The position numbers and the translations under genes are program-made. Shown here piece after piece: positions 1-5,220 of a DNA stretch of 5,220 bases. Positions within the stretch are counted from its first letter, which is position 1. Every line of letters starts with the position of its first letter. This DNA is from CAXGUU01 sp964012875 (GTDB lineage Bacteria; Pseudomonadota; Gammaproteobacteria; Ga0077536), in contig CAXGUU010000242.1 of assembly GCA_964012875.1 (NCBI GenBank), forward strand, positions 1-5,220, read 5' to 3'. The notes beneath the pieces were generated by a model, which searched no databases, had not been told where the DNA came from, and saw only the letters and a program-made list of their open reading frames with translations.

Positions 1-552
1 GGTGCCGCCGGCACAAAGCACACCGTGAAACTTCTCCAGTACAGGCGCGGTCAACGTGCCACCCGAATCATCGACAATGGCGATCGTCTCCTCGGCGACG
101 CCGTTATTGAGACAGTCGAGCACCGCGTCAATCGTGCGCACATAGCGTGCGATACCCATCAGGTTTTGACTGTGTGTCACCACGTTGTCGCCTTCGCCCC
201 GCAACTCGCGGCCGTCGGCATCGGACGCGGCCGTCGGGGCATCCGGGTGTTCGAAACTGAAGTCTTCCTCGAACAAACCGGAGTCTTTATAAGCGTCCGG
301 ACGCTCGCGCGGCGATGACATCGCCGAGGGTTCAAAGCGATACCCCAGTTCCAGCAGTTCGTCTTCAACCGCCTGCATGGCGTCCTTGGTGATGGCCTTG
401 TATTCAGTACCGAACACAACGTCTTCCCATGCGCTGTCGGTCTCGGCCAGATGCTTACGCATCAGATCCTTAATCGCGGCGTTGTAGGCTTCACTGATTG
501 GAAATTCGCACTGGTAGCCATATTTGTCATTGTCGCAATAGAGCTTCGACAT
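1..552 (-). CDS. PEP-utilising enzyme mobile-domain (phosphohistidine swivel) protein, partial
   Basis: The first 184 codons of a gene that continues past the left edge. Residues about 1–125 are acidic and I recognise no domain there; they include a Cys-containing start (MSKLYCDNDKYGYQC) and a helical stretch at 20–70. From about residue 130 (MGIARYVRTIDAVLDCL, then IAIVDDSGGTLTAPVLEKF, then GVLCAGGT) it resembles the swivelling phosphohistidine domain of PEP synthase and pyruvate phosphate dikinase. In that family the GGT is followed within a few residues by the phosphorylated His, which would lie just outside the window. No ATP-grasp (nucleotide-binding) domain precedes the swivel in the visible part. 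The start at 552 is chosen because a GGGGAGGG ribosome site lies about 9 bases upstream. An in-frame ATG at 579 directly follows the stop of the upstream phosphatase, but using it would place that site inside the gene. It is probably co-transcribed with the phosphatase. The family call is from motif memory; substrate unknown. Confidence 0.66.
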   Translation of the reverse strand, partial: MSKLYCDNDKYGYQCEFPISEAYNAAIKDLMRKHLAETDSAWEDVVFGTEYKAITKDAMQAVEDELLELGYRFEPSAMSSPRERPDAYKDSGLFEEDFSFEHPDAPTAASDADGRELRGEGDNVVTHSQNLMGIARYVRTIDAVLDCLNNGVAEETIAIVDDSGGTLTAPVLEKFHGVLCAGGT

Positions 553-579
553 CCCCCGTCGCCCTCCCCGGTGTTTCAT

Positions 580-1587
580 CTAGGTTGTATACAGCTCGGT
601 TAAACGCGCAAAATCGGCGGTGCTCAAACCATAGTGTTCGGTCAGAAATCGCTCGACCGAGCCATAATCTTCATCGATGGCCGCAAAGGAAGCGGCCAAG
701 TAATCTTCGTGTGTCTCCAGTAGCGGCATCATGAGTTGTTCGCCAATTTGACCGCGCGAGGTGACGTGATATTTCACCAACGCTCTGTGCATTTCGGACT
801 CGGCCGGAAAGTAGCGCCTGGAAAGCATGAAATCATACATGATCGTTTCGCGCGGCACGCCTAGCGCTGACAGCAACAACATCGAGGCCACGCCGGTGCG
901 CTCCTTGCCGGCGGAGCAGTTGATCATCACCGAACCCGCCGGGCCCGACAGCAGAACCTCAAACATCGGCGCGAAAAAAGATGCAGCCTCGCGCACAAAA
1001 CAGCGCATGATAGTCAGCATGGCATCGAATACTTCCTGGGGATCTTCCGAACTGGCAAAGAGCTGATCAAGGTATTCCTTGTTGCCGACGCCCGGCGGTA
1101 TACCCAGAACGTACAGGTCGGGACTGCCCGGCACCGTCGCGTTTTCCCTGGCGAGCTCCACATCGGATCGCAGATCGCACACCGTCCTGACACCCAAACC
1201 CGGGAAATATTCGCGATCAGCAGACGTAAAATTTGAGAGGTGGCCTGAGCGGTACAGCTTCCCCCACTTCAGGCGCTGGCCAGTTGCTGTCGCGTACCCG
1301 CCCAAATCGCGGAAATTACAGCTACCAGCGAAAGCAACGGCGCGCGACGCCACGACGGTGCTGCCTGAATGCGTAACCAGGCGGAAGAAGGGTTGGACAC
1401 ACGGTGAGTCGACTTGGACCTGGGCACAGCCCACGGCCCCCGCGGCCAGGAGCCGTCCTTTTCGCTCGCTATCCGGCCGCTCGATCAAATAGACGTCAAC
1501 CGGCCCACTCAACAGACTGTCTTCCCAGCTCAAGCCGTACAGACCGGGCTCGCGAACTTCGATTTCAAGGGAAAGAATCGGATCCAT
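580..1587 (-). CDS. Tyrosine/lipid phosphatase of the MptpB/LipA-like family (Y_phosphatase3)
   Basis: A complete 335-residue protein. Residues about 1–88 form a beta-rich N-terminal segment, probably a small sandwich domain. The catalytic domain follows with the family's markers in order: NFRDLGGY at 91–98, YRSGHLS at 112–118, DLRSDVE at 138–144 and the phosphate-binding loop CSAGKERTG at 224–232. Cys224 is the expected nucleophile and Arg230 the phosphate-binding residue. Such enzymes hydrolyse phosphotyrosine, phosphoserine/threonine or phosphoinositides in vitro; the substrate here cannot be told. There is no signal peptide, so it is probably cytoplasmic. Two departures from the usual HCxxGKDR loop are visible: Asn223 replaces the His before the nucleophile, and Glu229 replaces the Asp. 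The start is firm, because an in-frame stop lies only three codons upstream (1599–1597) with no alternative between. The ribosome site before it is weak. It leads a probable two-gene operon with the swivel-domain gene 27 bases downstream. Confidence 0.88.
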   Translation of the reverse strand: MDPILSLEIEVREPGLYGLSWEDSLLSGPVDVYLIERPDSERKGRLLAAGAVGCAQVQVDSPCVQPFFRLVTHSGSTVVASRAVAFAGSCNFRDLGGYATATGQRLKWGKLYRSGHLSNFTSADREYFPGLGVRTVCDLRSDVELARENATVPGSPDLYVLGIPPGVGNKEYLDQLFASSEDPQEVFDAMLTIMRCFVREAASFFAPMFEVLLSGPAGSVMINCSAGKERTGVASMLLLSALGVPRETIMYDFMLSRRYFPAESEMHRALVKYHVTSRGQIGEQLMMPLLETHEDYLAASFAAIDEDYGSVERFLTEHYGLSTADFARLTELYTT

Positions 1588-1647
1588 GGACGAATCTTAT
1601 CAACCGCGCGGTCTGGTTCGTAATCGCCAGAAAACCCGCGAACGCGC

Positions 1648-1678
1648 TTGAATCCGATACCTGCCTTCGCGCTACACT
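1648..1678 (+). promoter_or_regulatory. Possible sigma-70 promoter of the esterase–cupin unit
   Basis: A TTGAAT (1648–1653) and a TACACT (1673–1678) are separated by 19 bases, slightly longer than the ideal 17. A start of transcription near 1685 would give a leader of about 38 bases consisting mostly of the heptamer repeat. The match is moderate and unproven; no other candidate in the 135-base divergent spacer is better on the plus strand. Confidence 0.3.
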
Positions 1679-1689
1679 GCAGACCTCAC

Positions 1690-1717
1690 AGGACATAGGA
1701 CATAGGACACAGGACAC
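1690..1717 (+). repeat. Four-copy heptamer tandem repeat (AGGACAY) in the esterase leader
   Basis: Two copies of AGGACAT are followed by two copies of AGGACAC with no gaps. The preceding seven bases (1683–1689, ACCTCAC) keep four of the seven positions and may be a decayed fifth copy. Every copy carries the Shine–Dalgarno-like core AGGA. The last core (1711–1714) sits 8 bases before the esterase ATG, so it is the likely ribosome site. The array lies outside the reading frame (an in-frame stop occurs at 1696–1698), so a change in copy number would alter leader length and not the protein. Confidence 0.9.
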
Positions 1718-1722
1718 ATTCG

Positions 1723-2415
1723 ATGTTTGAAGCTGGCAACTTCACCGTCAACGGCAGCGCGAACGCGGCGCTGCCTGACTCGCCGGGCCTGTTCGATATT
1801 TCAACGACGCTTGCAGGTGGCCGTGAAGCCCGCTTTACTCTGTCGCTGCCGGCGGCAACCGGCAGCGAGACCGCACCACCCCTTTTCGTCATCCTGCACT
1901 ATGGTGGTACGCCGACGCCCTACTACGGCAGACCGCTGATCGAAATGTTATTCGGCCCTGCCTGGGCTCAGTTGGACGGCATCTTCATTGCACCCGAAAG
2001 CATCGACGGTCAATGGCACACAGAAACCAACGAGGCATTCGTCATCAATCTGATGGATGCCGTGTCGTCTCACTACAGGACCGACACACAACGGACCGTC
2101 GTTGCCGGCTACAGCATGGGCGCCATCGGTTCGTGGCATTTTATTACCCATTACCCCGAGCGCTTTTCCGCCGCAGTCCCGGTAGCCGGTTTCCCTCACG
2201 GTGCGGCCAGCTGTTTGATTCCCGTATTCACCTTTGCCACCGAGAGCGATGAGATCTTCGACTTTGACACATTCTCCGCACGCGTCGATGAGCTGAAGCA
2301 AAACGGTTGCGACGTGACCCTGCTAACAGTCGCGGCACGAGGACATTATGACGTTGCCGGATTTTCATCTGCCGTCAGCAAAACACGATCCTGGCTTGAA
2401 TCAATTTGGGCTTAA
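1723..2415 (+). CDS. Alpha/beta-hydrolase, carboxylesterase/phospholipase-like
   Basis: A complete 230-residue protein with no signal peptide, probably a cytoplasmic esterase. The fold markers are a strand ending in LFVILHYGG (54–62), where HYGG resembles the oxyanion-hole HGGG; IFIAPES at 87–93; and the nucleophile elbow VVAGYSMGAIGSWHF (126–140) with Ser131. The likely acid is Asp176 in FATESDEIF, at the place where relatives have G-x-x-D. The likely catalytic His is His208 in RGHYD. The length fits the phospholipase/carboxylesterase and polyhydroxyalkanoate-depolymerase-like esterases, but I cannot assign the substrate. The ATG at 1723 is set by an AGGA 8 bases upstream, inside the heptamer repeat, and by an in-frame stop at 1696–1698. 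The cupin gene follows 19 bases after the stop, so the two are probably one transcript. The gene is divergent from the phosphatase. Confidence 0.82.
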   Translation: MFEAGNFTVNGSANAALPDSPGLFDISTTLAGGREARFTLSLPAATGSETAPPLFVILHYGGTPTPYYGRPLIEMLFGPAWAQLDGIFIAPESIDGQWHTETNEAFVINLMDAVSSHYRTDTQRTVVAGYSMGAIGSWHFITHYPERFSAAVPVAGFPHGAASCLIPVFTFATESDEIFDFDTFSARVDELKQNGCDVTLLTVAARGHYDVAGFSSAVSKTRSWLESIWA

Positions 2416-2434
2416 GAACAGAGGGCTTCCGATC

Positions 2435-2917
2435 ATGAACCGCATTTCAGCGACCATCTTTGCGGCGTGTTTGCTAGCCCCCGGGGCGACTGTTGCGCAC
2501 GGCGATGCCGACCACGGTGGCGTCGCCAAAAGCACGCTTGAATACACCGCGGCTTCGAGCGGCACGCGTAATCTGATAGCCGGTCCCGTCGTCATCCGCA
2601 TGTTGGCGGAATCATCGAACTTAGGGACCGACCAGCTTGAAGTGGGCGAACTCATCCTGCCCGCCGGCTTTGGCGAGAGCGATGCCCACGCGCATGTCAG
2701 TCTCGAACTCTTTTACGTCGTTGAAGGCGTACTCGGGCATGAAGTTAACGGTGTGGTCCATCGGCTGGAACCGGGCATGCTCGGGTTCGTGAAGCCAGGC
2801 GACACCGTTAAACATGCCGTCCTCTCGGAAGGCCCGGTAAAAGCGCTGGTGATCTGGTATCCGGGCGGCGAAACTGATCGCCTGGTCGAGCATGCGGGAT
2901 TTAAGGTCGCGCCTTAG
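2435..2917 (+). CDS. Exported single-domain cupin protein
   Basis: A 160-residue protein. The N-terminus (MNRISATIFAACLLAPG, then TVAHG) is a short signal peptide, with cleavage plausible after Ala21 or Gly23, so the mature protein is probably periplasmic. The cupin core holds both motifs. Motif 1 is DAHAHVSLELFYVVEG (83–98) with His85, His87 and Glu91; motif 2 is VKPGDTVKHAV (119–129) with His127. That gives the complete 3-His/1-Glu metal site, so it should bind a metal. Cupins range from dioxygenases and isomerases to simple binding proteins; I cannot say which this is. The frame is open back to 2348, but the start at 2435 is preferred: AGAGGG lies 9 bases upstream, and only this start puts the signal peptide at the N-terminus. 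It follows the esterase by 19 bases. Its last 17 bases overlap the convergent DUF255 remnant. Confidence 0.86.
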   Translation: MNRISATIFAACLLAPGATVAHGDADHGGVAKSTLEYTAASSGTRNLIAGPVVIRMLAESSNLGTDQLEVGELILPAGFGESDAHAHVSLELFYVVEGVLGHEVNGVVHRLEPGMLGFVKPGDTVKHAVLSEGPVKALVIWYPGGETDRLVEHAGFKVAP

Positions 2918-3431
2918 TACCCGGGCTATTCATCACCGCTGGAATAAACCCCTCCGCCTTGGTCTGCACGTCTTCGGGGTCGGTAATGCGCACCATGCAC
3001 TGATCATCGTTGCAGATGTACATCGCCGCGTTCTGCGGTTCTGGATAGCGCCCGGGAAGCTCTGGATGGAGTACCCGTCGTGGTTCATAGGCCCCGCGTC
3101 CCGCAGCCAGCAGGTCGGCGACGCCGGCACCGCTACCGACGACTGAAAACTCAACGTAACCAGCCGTCAACAGTTCGAGTGTTACCGCCAGGCTGCCGGT
3201 CACCCTGCCTTCGTGAGCAACGATTTTCGGCAACGCAGTGGCGCGTACCGTGCTGACCGCGAGCGTCTTTAGTTCCTCGTTTTTGTCCAGCACACCGAAC
3301 CAGTAGAGTAAACGAGCGGCCGCCGCATTGTCCTCGAGCGGCTTGCGGCGGCTGACTATGGTGTCTACAGCCCCCGCGGGCCTTGAGAAAAAAGCCGCCC
3401 CTTGATTATGACCGGCGACCGCGTGAGAAGT
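2901..3431 (-). pseudogene. C-terminal remnant of a DUF255/YyaL-type thioredoxin-domain protein
   Basis: An open frame runs from just after a stop at 3434–3432 to a TAA at 2903–2901, about 176 codons. The translation matches, from memory, the C-terminal quarter of the DUF255 (YyaL, spermatogenesis-associated protein 20-like) family, whose members are normally about 600–700 residues. Markers in order are GAAFFSRP (3401–3378), SRRKPLEDNAAAARLL (about 3353–3306), GAYEPRRVLHP, and near the end MYICNDDQC followed by TDPEDV. The family has a similar paired-cysteine YxC(x4)C segment and TDPEEL end. The only usual start codon is a GTG at 3293–3291, but family-like sequence continues in frame upstream of it to about 3401. 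The GTG is therefore internal and the 130-residue frame it opens is not a natural gene. The N-terminal thioredoxin-like domain and the barrel core are missing, and I find no trace of them up to the thiolase. This is either a deletion relic or the product of a rearrangement. Confidence 0.68.
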
Positions 3432-3625
3432 TTAGGCCGCAGCCGAACGAACCGCGCTGGATAGCCCCTGTCGTGTAACCGCTGGCAGTGCAGTGCAAAC
3501 CGAAACACGGCAGGTCAGGGGCACGGCGGGGTGGGGCGAGGACCGGCATTTACTGGTGTGAATGATGACCGCGGACGAGCCCGCAACGCAGCCCATGGCC
3601 GCCGCAGTAGTGTCTCGTCACCCTG
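3432..3625. other. Non-coding gap between thiolase and DUF255 remnant
   Basis: About 190 bases without a gene I can support. It is GC-rich with short G runs (for example GGCGGGGTGGGGCGAGG at 3525–3541). No terminator hairpin with a T tract, tRNA, transposase or recognisable DUF255 fragment is visible. The junction that removed the rest of the DUF255 gene should lie in or next to this stretch. Confidence 0.5.
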
Positions 3626-4879
3626 CTAGGCCGCACTTTGCAGGATGGAGACCGAGCAGGCCGCTTCATCGAAACCCATAACGCCGCCGCCGTTTTCGGC
3701 CAGCGCAACGCGAGCGCCTTCGACCTGACGCTCGCCGGCTTCGCCGCGCAGCTGCTGGGCCAGCTCGGCAATCATTGAAAGCCCGGTAGCGCCGACGGGA
3801 TGACCCTTGGAAACCAGGCCGCCAGACGTATTGATCGGAATCTTGCCACCCATCGCGGTCGCACCGCTTTCGATAAATGCACCACCTTTTCCGCGCTCAC
3901 AGAATCCCATCATCTCGGCCTGATAGATTTCGCAAAAGGACGTGGCGTCGTGCACTTCCGCGACGTCGATATCATCGGGTCCAAGCCCCGCCATCTTGTA
4001 GGCGCGCTCGGCAGCAAAGCGGCTCAGACCATCTTCATCCAGGTTGCGGTATTTGCCGCCGCTCAGGCCTTGCCCCGTGATCGCAATCGCACGTTCCCGC
4101 GTCGCGACCGGCAGTGACTGTAAGGCCTTTTCAGAACACAGGATCGCCGCTGCCGCGCCGTCACCAATCGGCGCGCACATGGCGCGCGTCAACGGGAAGG
4201 TAATTTCGCGATCCGCAAGCACGTCTTCTACGCTCATCTCAAACCGATACTGCGCCTTCGGATTCAGGGCACCGTTGTTGTGATTCTTGGCCGCACCCGC
4301 GGCAATCTGGCGCTGGGTCGTGCCGTGCGCCTTCATGTGATAGCAGGCCTGCATGGCGTAAGTATCCATGAAAATCGTGCGATCGGGACCCGGCTCAAAA
4401 GGCTTGCCGGCGACCTCGCCCGCGGCGCGGTAATAATCCTCCCACTGCTCGGGGTCATATTGATCGATGCCACCAAAATAGAGTCGCGCCGACTTTTGCG
4501 GATCATCCGGGTAGAACGTTTTCTCAACGCCAAAAGCGATGCTGAAATCAGACTGGCCACACAAAACATCTTTCCAGGCCCCGTTCAGCGCCAGCGACGC
4601 CGTAGCGCAACCACCTTCAACGTTAGTCAATGGAATTCGCTCGGGGAAACTGCCATCGCGGATTTGAGGGGTCAGGCAGACCTGCCCGCGGATACTCCCT
4701 TGTTCTTCAGTCCACATACCGCAATTGCCGAACCAGGACGATTCCAAGCGGCCGCCGTCGTCCAGGCCCGCGTCGGCCAGCACTTCGTCATAGGCTTCAC
4801 GCGTGAGGTCTTTAACGCTGTCGTGCGGTCGCCGTCCGAAGGCCGTGCTGTAGCTGCCGATAATGTAAACCTTGTCCAT
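3626..4879 (-). CDS. SCP2-type thiolase / acetyl-CoA acetyltransferase-like protein
   Basis: A complete 417-residue protein of normal thiolase length. The N-terminus (MDKVYIIGSYSTAFGRRP) is the first thiolase strand. The nucleophile is Cys91 in NVEGGCATAS. The central loop and APIGDGAAAAIL (236–247) follow. The C-terminal half has EVHDATSF with His310 and SKGHPVGATG with the catalytic base His360. It ends in the NGGG block, without the CxG cysteine of classical thiolases. These features place it in the SCP2/lipid-transfer-type thiolases, which cleave or form beta-ketoacyl-CoA and often act on branched or steroid side chains. The usual HDCF cysteine is Ala312. The frame can be extended to a TTG at 4921, but ATG 4879 is preferred because homology begins there; a weak GAGA lies 12 bases upstream. 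No DUF35 (OB-fold, acyl-CoA-associated) partner follows it. It is divergent from the P450 gene, which suggests linked lipid oxidation. Confidence 0.87.
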   Translation of the reverse strand: MDKVYIIGSYSTAFGRRPHDSVKDLTREAYDEVLADAGLDDGGRLESSWFGNCGMWTEEQGSIRGQVCLTPQIRDGSFPERIPLTNVEGGCATASLALNGAWKDVLCGQSDFSIAFGVEKTFYPDDPQKSARLYFGGIDQYDPEQWEDYYRAAGEVAGKPFEPGPDRTIFMDTYAMQACYHMKAHGTTQRQIAAGAAKNHNNGALNPKAQYRFEMSVEDVLADREITFPLTRAMCAPIGDGAAAAILCSEKALQSLPVATRERAIAITGQGLSGGKYRNLDEDGLSRFAAERAYKMAGLGPDDIDVAEVHDATSFCEIYQAEMMGFCERGKGGAFIESGATAMGGKIPINTSGGLVSKGHPVGATGLSMIAELAQQLRGEAGERQVEGARVALAENGGGVMGFDEAACSVSILQSAA

Positions 4880-5060
4880 TGCAGTGTTCTCAATTTCGCG
4901 TGGCCGCCAGTCTATCAACAATCATAAAAAAAACGTTCTTCGACCGCCCGGTCCCGTGGAGTTAATCGATACCGCGCACCGGGCGCATGCCCGCCTGAAT
5001 TTTCAATAGCACAGCGCTTCGATTAGGCTGAGCCGATACTGCTTCAACCTGAGTGCATTC
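4880..5060. promoter_or_regulatory. Divergent control region of thiolase and P450 genes
   Basis: This 181-base spacer must hold both start signals. For the thiolase, a TATGAT (-10-like, minus strand, 4926–4921) sits beside an eight-A tract (4926–4933), in the most AT-rich patch of the area, but no good -35 box is spaced from it. For the P450, a GATACT at 5035–5040 is a weak -10-like element. Small dyads are CGGGC-GCAT-GCCCG (4980–4993) and GGCT-G-AGCC (5027–5035, just before the P450). Either could be an operator, but both are short. I assign no regulator. Confidence 0.3.
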
Positions 5061-5220
5061 ATGCCTTTAGACCCTGGCATCTACAACCCGCGAGACCGCA
5101 ACACCATTAACGATCCGTTGCCAATATTTCGACAGCTGCAAGCGGAAGATCCCTGTCACTGGTGCGGCCCGCTAAAAAGCTGGATCGTGACCCGCTATGA
5201 AGATTCACGCGCCATCCTGC
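5061..5220 (+). CDS. Cytochrome P450, N-terminal part
   Basis: The first 53 codons of a gene that runs off the right edge. The translation shows the N-terminus typical of soluble bacterial P450s: an NPRDR-like lead, then NDPLPIFRQLQAEDPCHW, then SWIVTRYEDSRAIL, matching the family's D-P-x-P-x-[YF]-x-x-L-R and W-x-V-T-R-Y-x-D-x-x-x-I-L patterns. It has no membrane anchor, as expected for a class using a ferredoxin partner. The heme-binding Cys, I-helix and ExxR motif lie outside the window, so activity and substrate cannot be judged. The ATG at 5061 is preferred: GAG is 7 bases upstream and no other ATG or GTG occurs in frame back to the stop at 5007–5009. Its head-to-head placement with the thiolase hints at a role in the same lipid or terpenoid pathway. 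Confidence 0.83.
   Translation, partial: MPLDPGIYNPRDRNTINDPLPIFRQLQAEDPCHWCGPLKSWIVTRYEDSRAIL

Noticed and set aside
1079..1492. A 137-codon plus-strand frame opposite the phosphatase
   Set aside because: The minus-strand phosphatase is clearly coding here; the frame's composition (rich in Arg, Pro, Ser) is typical of an antisense shadow.
1690..1717. CRISPR or attachment-site interpretation of the repeat array
   Set aside because: The units are seven bases long with no spacers, and no integrase or cas gene is near.
2348..2434. Upstream ATG extending the cupin by 29 residues
   Set aside because: It lies inside the esterase gene and would bury the signal peptide; ATG 2435 has a proper ribosome site.
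2901..3293. The GTG-started 130-residue frame as a separate gene
   Set aside because: Family-like sequence runs in frame upstream of the GTG, so this is an internal codon of a truncated gene.
3432..3625. Open frame on the minus strand ending at the TAA at 3434–3432
   Set aside because: Its translation is low-complexity (Ala, Val, Ser, Cys, Pro), has no start with a ribosome site and matches no family; chance openness in GC-rich DNA is enough.
4880..4921. TTG start extending the thiolase by 14 residues
   Set aside because: Thiolase homology begins at MDKVYIIG, the extension overlaps the -10-like patch, and ATG 4879 is a normal start.
4280..4927. A 215-codon open frame on the plus strand opposite the thiolase
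   Set aside because: It is the antisense of a thiolase with all family motifs in order. Its translation has no recognisable domain and it is explained by GC-rich codon bias.
4980..4993. CGGGC-GCAT-GCCCG hairpin as a terminator
   Set aside because: The stem is only five pairs, has no T tract on either side and lies between divergent genes where no terminator is expected.

Overview
The window is GC-rich (by eye about 55–60%) and carries tightly packed bacterial genes on both strands. The gene set is a PEP-utilising mobile-domain protein, an MptpB/LipA-like phosphatase, an SCP2-type thiolase and a soluble cytochrome P450. It suggests an environmental proteobacterium, probably a gammaproteobacterium with lipid or steroid/terpenoid catabolism. 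That placement is inferred from gene content, not from a marker gene. There is no RNA gene, CRISPR array, insertion sequence or phage module.

Layout. Positions 1–1587 hold two minus-strand genes in probable operon order. A tyrosine/lipid phosphatase (580–1587) comes first, followed 27 bases later by a protein (552–1, running off the left edge) whose visible end enters a phosphohistidine swivel domain. A 135-base divergent spacer (1588–1722) carries a possible promoter and a four-copy heptamer repeat just before the next start codon. Positions 1723–2917 hold two plus-strand genes 19 bases apart: a cytoplasmic alpha/beta-hydrolase (GYSMG) and an exported cupin. Converging on the cupin is the decayed C-terminal quarter of a DUF255/YyaL-type thioredoxin-domain protein (2901–about 3431, minus). 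About 190 bases with no gene follow. Then comes a complete SCP2-type thiolase (3626–4879, minus), a 181-base divergent spacer, and the first 53 codons of a cytochrome P450 (5061–5220, plus, running off the right edge).

How the genes may work together. The divergent thiolase/P450 pair fits oxidation and thiolytic shortening of a hydrophobic acyl substrate. The phosphatase and swivel-domain protein form a second unit that may handle phosphoryl groups; their partner and substrate are not visible. The esterase/cupin pair has no clear pathway. I did not find a clearly new multi-gene system. The best leads are the heptamer repeat in the esterase leader, the altered phosphatase P-loop (NCSAGKER), its pairing with an unusual swivel protein, and the truncated DUF255 gene.
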